DNA of 5,881 nucleotides, from the NCBI GenBank assembly GCA_934249275.1, contig CAKQKT010000104.1, forward strand, positions 1-5,881. Reading direction: 5' to 3'. Below, one piece after another: positions 5,112 to 5,881 of this stretch (the first letter of the stretch is position 1; every line of letters starts with the position of its first letter). Source of the stretch: an uncultured Sutterella sp. GTDB lineage: Bacteria > Pseudomonadota > Gammaproteobacteria > Burkholderiales > Burkholderiaceae_F. The translations under genes and the position numbers were made by a program. The notes beneath the pieces are model-generated. The model made no database searches, was not told the DNA's origin, and was given only the letters and a program-made list of their open reading frames with translations.

Positions 5112-5881
5112 TTACTTGTAGAGCTGGGAGATTTCATCGCGGCAGAAGACTTCCTGCTTCTTGATGAGTTCGCCGAGTTCCTTGTTGTCCATGAAGCTCA
5201 TGGACAGACCGGCCTTCTTGTGCTGTTCGACGTTGGCGGGATCTTCCATCGTCTTCTTGAAGGCGTCGACGTAGAACTGGATCACGTCGTCAGGCGTGCC
5301 GGCCGGGGCGACGATGGCGCGAGCGGAACCGTACCAGTTCGGATAGAAGCCGAGTTCACCGAGCGTCGGAACGTCCGGGAATTCAGCGAGGCGCTTCGTG
5401 TCGAAGGCGGCGAGAACGCGCAGTTCGGGCTTGTCGCCGGAAGCGAGCTTGGCGATGTCGGCAACCTTGGCGCAGGAGAACTGGACTTCACCCTGGCGAA
5501 GGGCGAGGAGCTGGTCGGCCGTGCCGCCGTACGGGATGGCCTTGTACTTGAAGCCGGCGGACTTGGCGAGAAGCTGGGCAGCCGTGTGGTTCGAGGCCTT
5601 CATGCCGTTCGTGGAGGCGCGGAGGTTGGACTTGGCCTTGGCGGCTTCAACGAGATCCTTCATCGTCTTGTAGGGGCTGTCGGCGCGAACGACCACGACG
5701 GAGGTTTCCATCAGGTGGTTGACGATCGGCACAACCTTGGCGGTCGTGAACGGAGCGTTGGGCTGCGTGGCGAGCGTCGTGAAGGTCGGCAGATTGATGA
5801 AGCCGATGGTGTGGCCGTCGGGCTTGGCGTTGACGAGATGCGTCCAGCCGATCTTGCCGTCGGCACCCGGAAGGTTGTTGA
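5112..5881 (-). CDS. Tripartite tricarboxylate transporter substrate-binding protein (Bug/TctC family), N-terminus outside the window
   Basis: The minus-strand frame is open from the window edge to TAA (5114-5112), giving 255 visible residues. Family members are about 320-330 aa, so some 65-75 residues, including the expected signal peptide, are missing. Bug-family hallmarks are LPGADG (visible residues 3-8), PDGHTIG (20-26), PYGGTADQLLALRQGEV (116-132), FPDVPTLGELG (167-177) and APAGTPDD (191-198). Such proteins bind carboxylated solutes in the periplasm and deliver them to TctA/TctB-type membrane subunits. The ligand cannot be read from sequence. No membrane-subunit gene lies downstream; the gene ends in its own terminator, so it is either the last gene of an operon or a stand-alone receptor, as is common where this family is expanded. 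Two cysteines (visible residues 136 and 246) might pair in the periplasm. Codons are strongly biased (AAG for Lys, C-ending), like the dipeptidase gene, suggesting high expression. The family call is firm. Confidence 0.95.
   Translation of the reverse strand, partial: NNLPGADGKIGWTHLVNAKPDGHTIGFINLPTFTTLATQPNAPFTTAKVVPIVNHLMETSVVVVRADSPYKTMKDLVEAAKAKSNLRASTNGMKASNHTAAQLLAKSAGFKYKAIPYGGTADQLLALRQGEVQFSCAKVADIAKLASGDKPELRVLAAFDTKRLAEFPDVPTLGELGFYPNWYGSARAIVAPAGTPDDVIQFYVDAFKKTMEDPANVEQHKKAGLSMSFMDNKELGELIKKQEVFCRDEISQLYK

Overview
The window reads as chromosomal DNA of a G+C-rich Gram-negative, most likely a gut betaproteobacterium of the Sutterellaceae type. That placement is an inference. It rests on a tripartite tricarboxylate transporter (TTT/Bug) substrate-binding protein, a C69 dipeptidase, heavily G/C-ending codons in those two genes, and short GC-rich hairpin terminators. 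No rRNA, tRNA, CRISPR array or insertion sequence was seen.

Layout from left to right: (1) 1-1302, plus strand, is the C-terminal part of a C69/U34-family dipeptidase with a calcium-loop-containing C-terminal module, closed by a strong intrinsic terminator at 1344-1383. (2) 1421-2575, minus strand, is a complete 384-aa P-loop ATPase of the family especially common in Bacteroidetes, convergent with gene 1. (3) 2576-2751 is a divergent intergenic region with a perfect 8-bp inverted repeat, two more half-sites, and a candidate promoter. (4) 2752-4566, plus strand, is a complete 604-aa long-type Xaa-Pro aminopeptidase (M24B) with all metal ligands. (5) 4567-5111 is a 545-bp convergent intergenic region holding four exact-length 77-bp tandem repeats with degenerate edges, bracketed by two hairpins that share arm sequence. 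(6) 5112-5881, minus strand, is a TTT substrate-binding protein missing its N-terminus at the window edge.

The two peptidases and the solute-binding protein fit an organism living on peptides and organic acids, but each visible gene appears to be its own transcription unit and nothing shows a shared pathway. The least explained elements are the 77-bp array between the two hairpins, the half-site cluster between the ATPase and the aminopeptidase, and the ATPase itself. No complete new defence or mobile system is visible.
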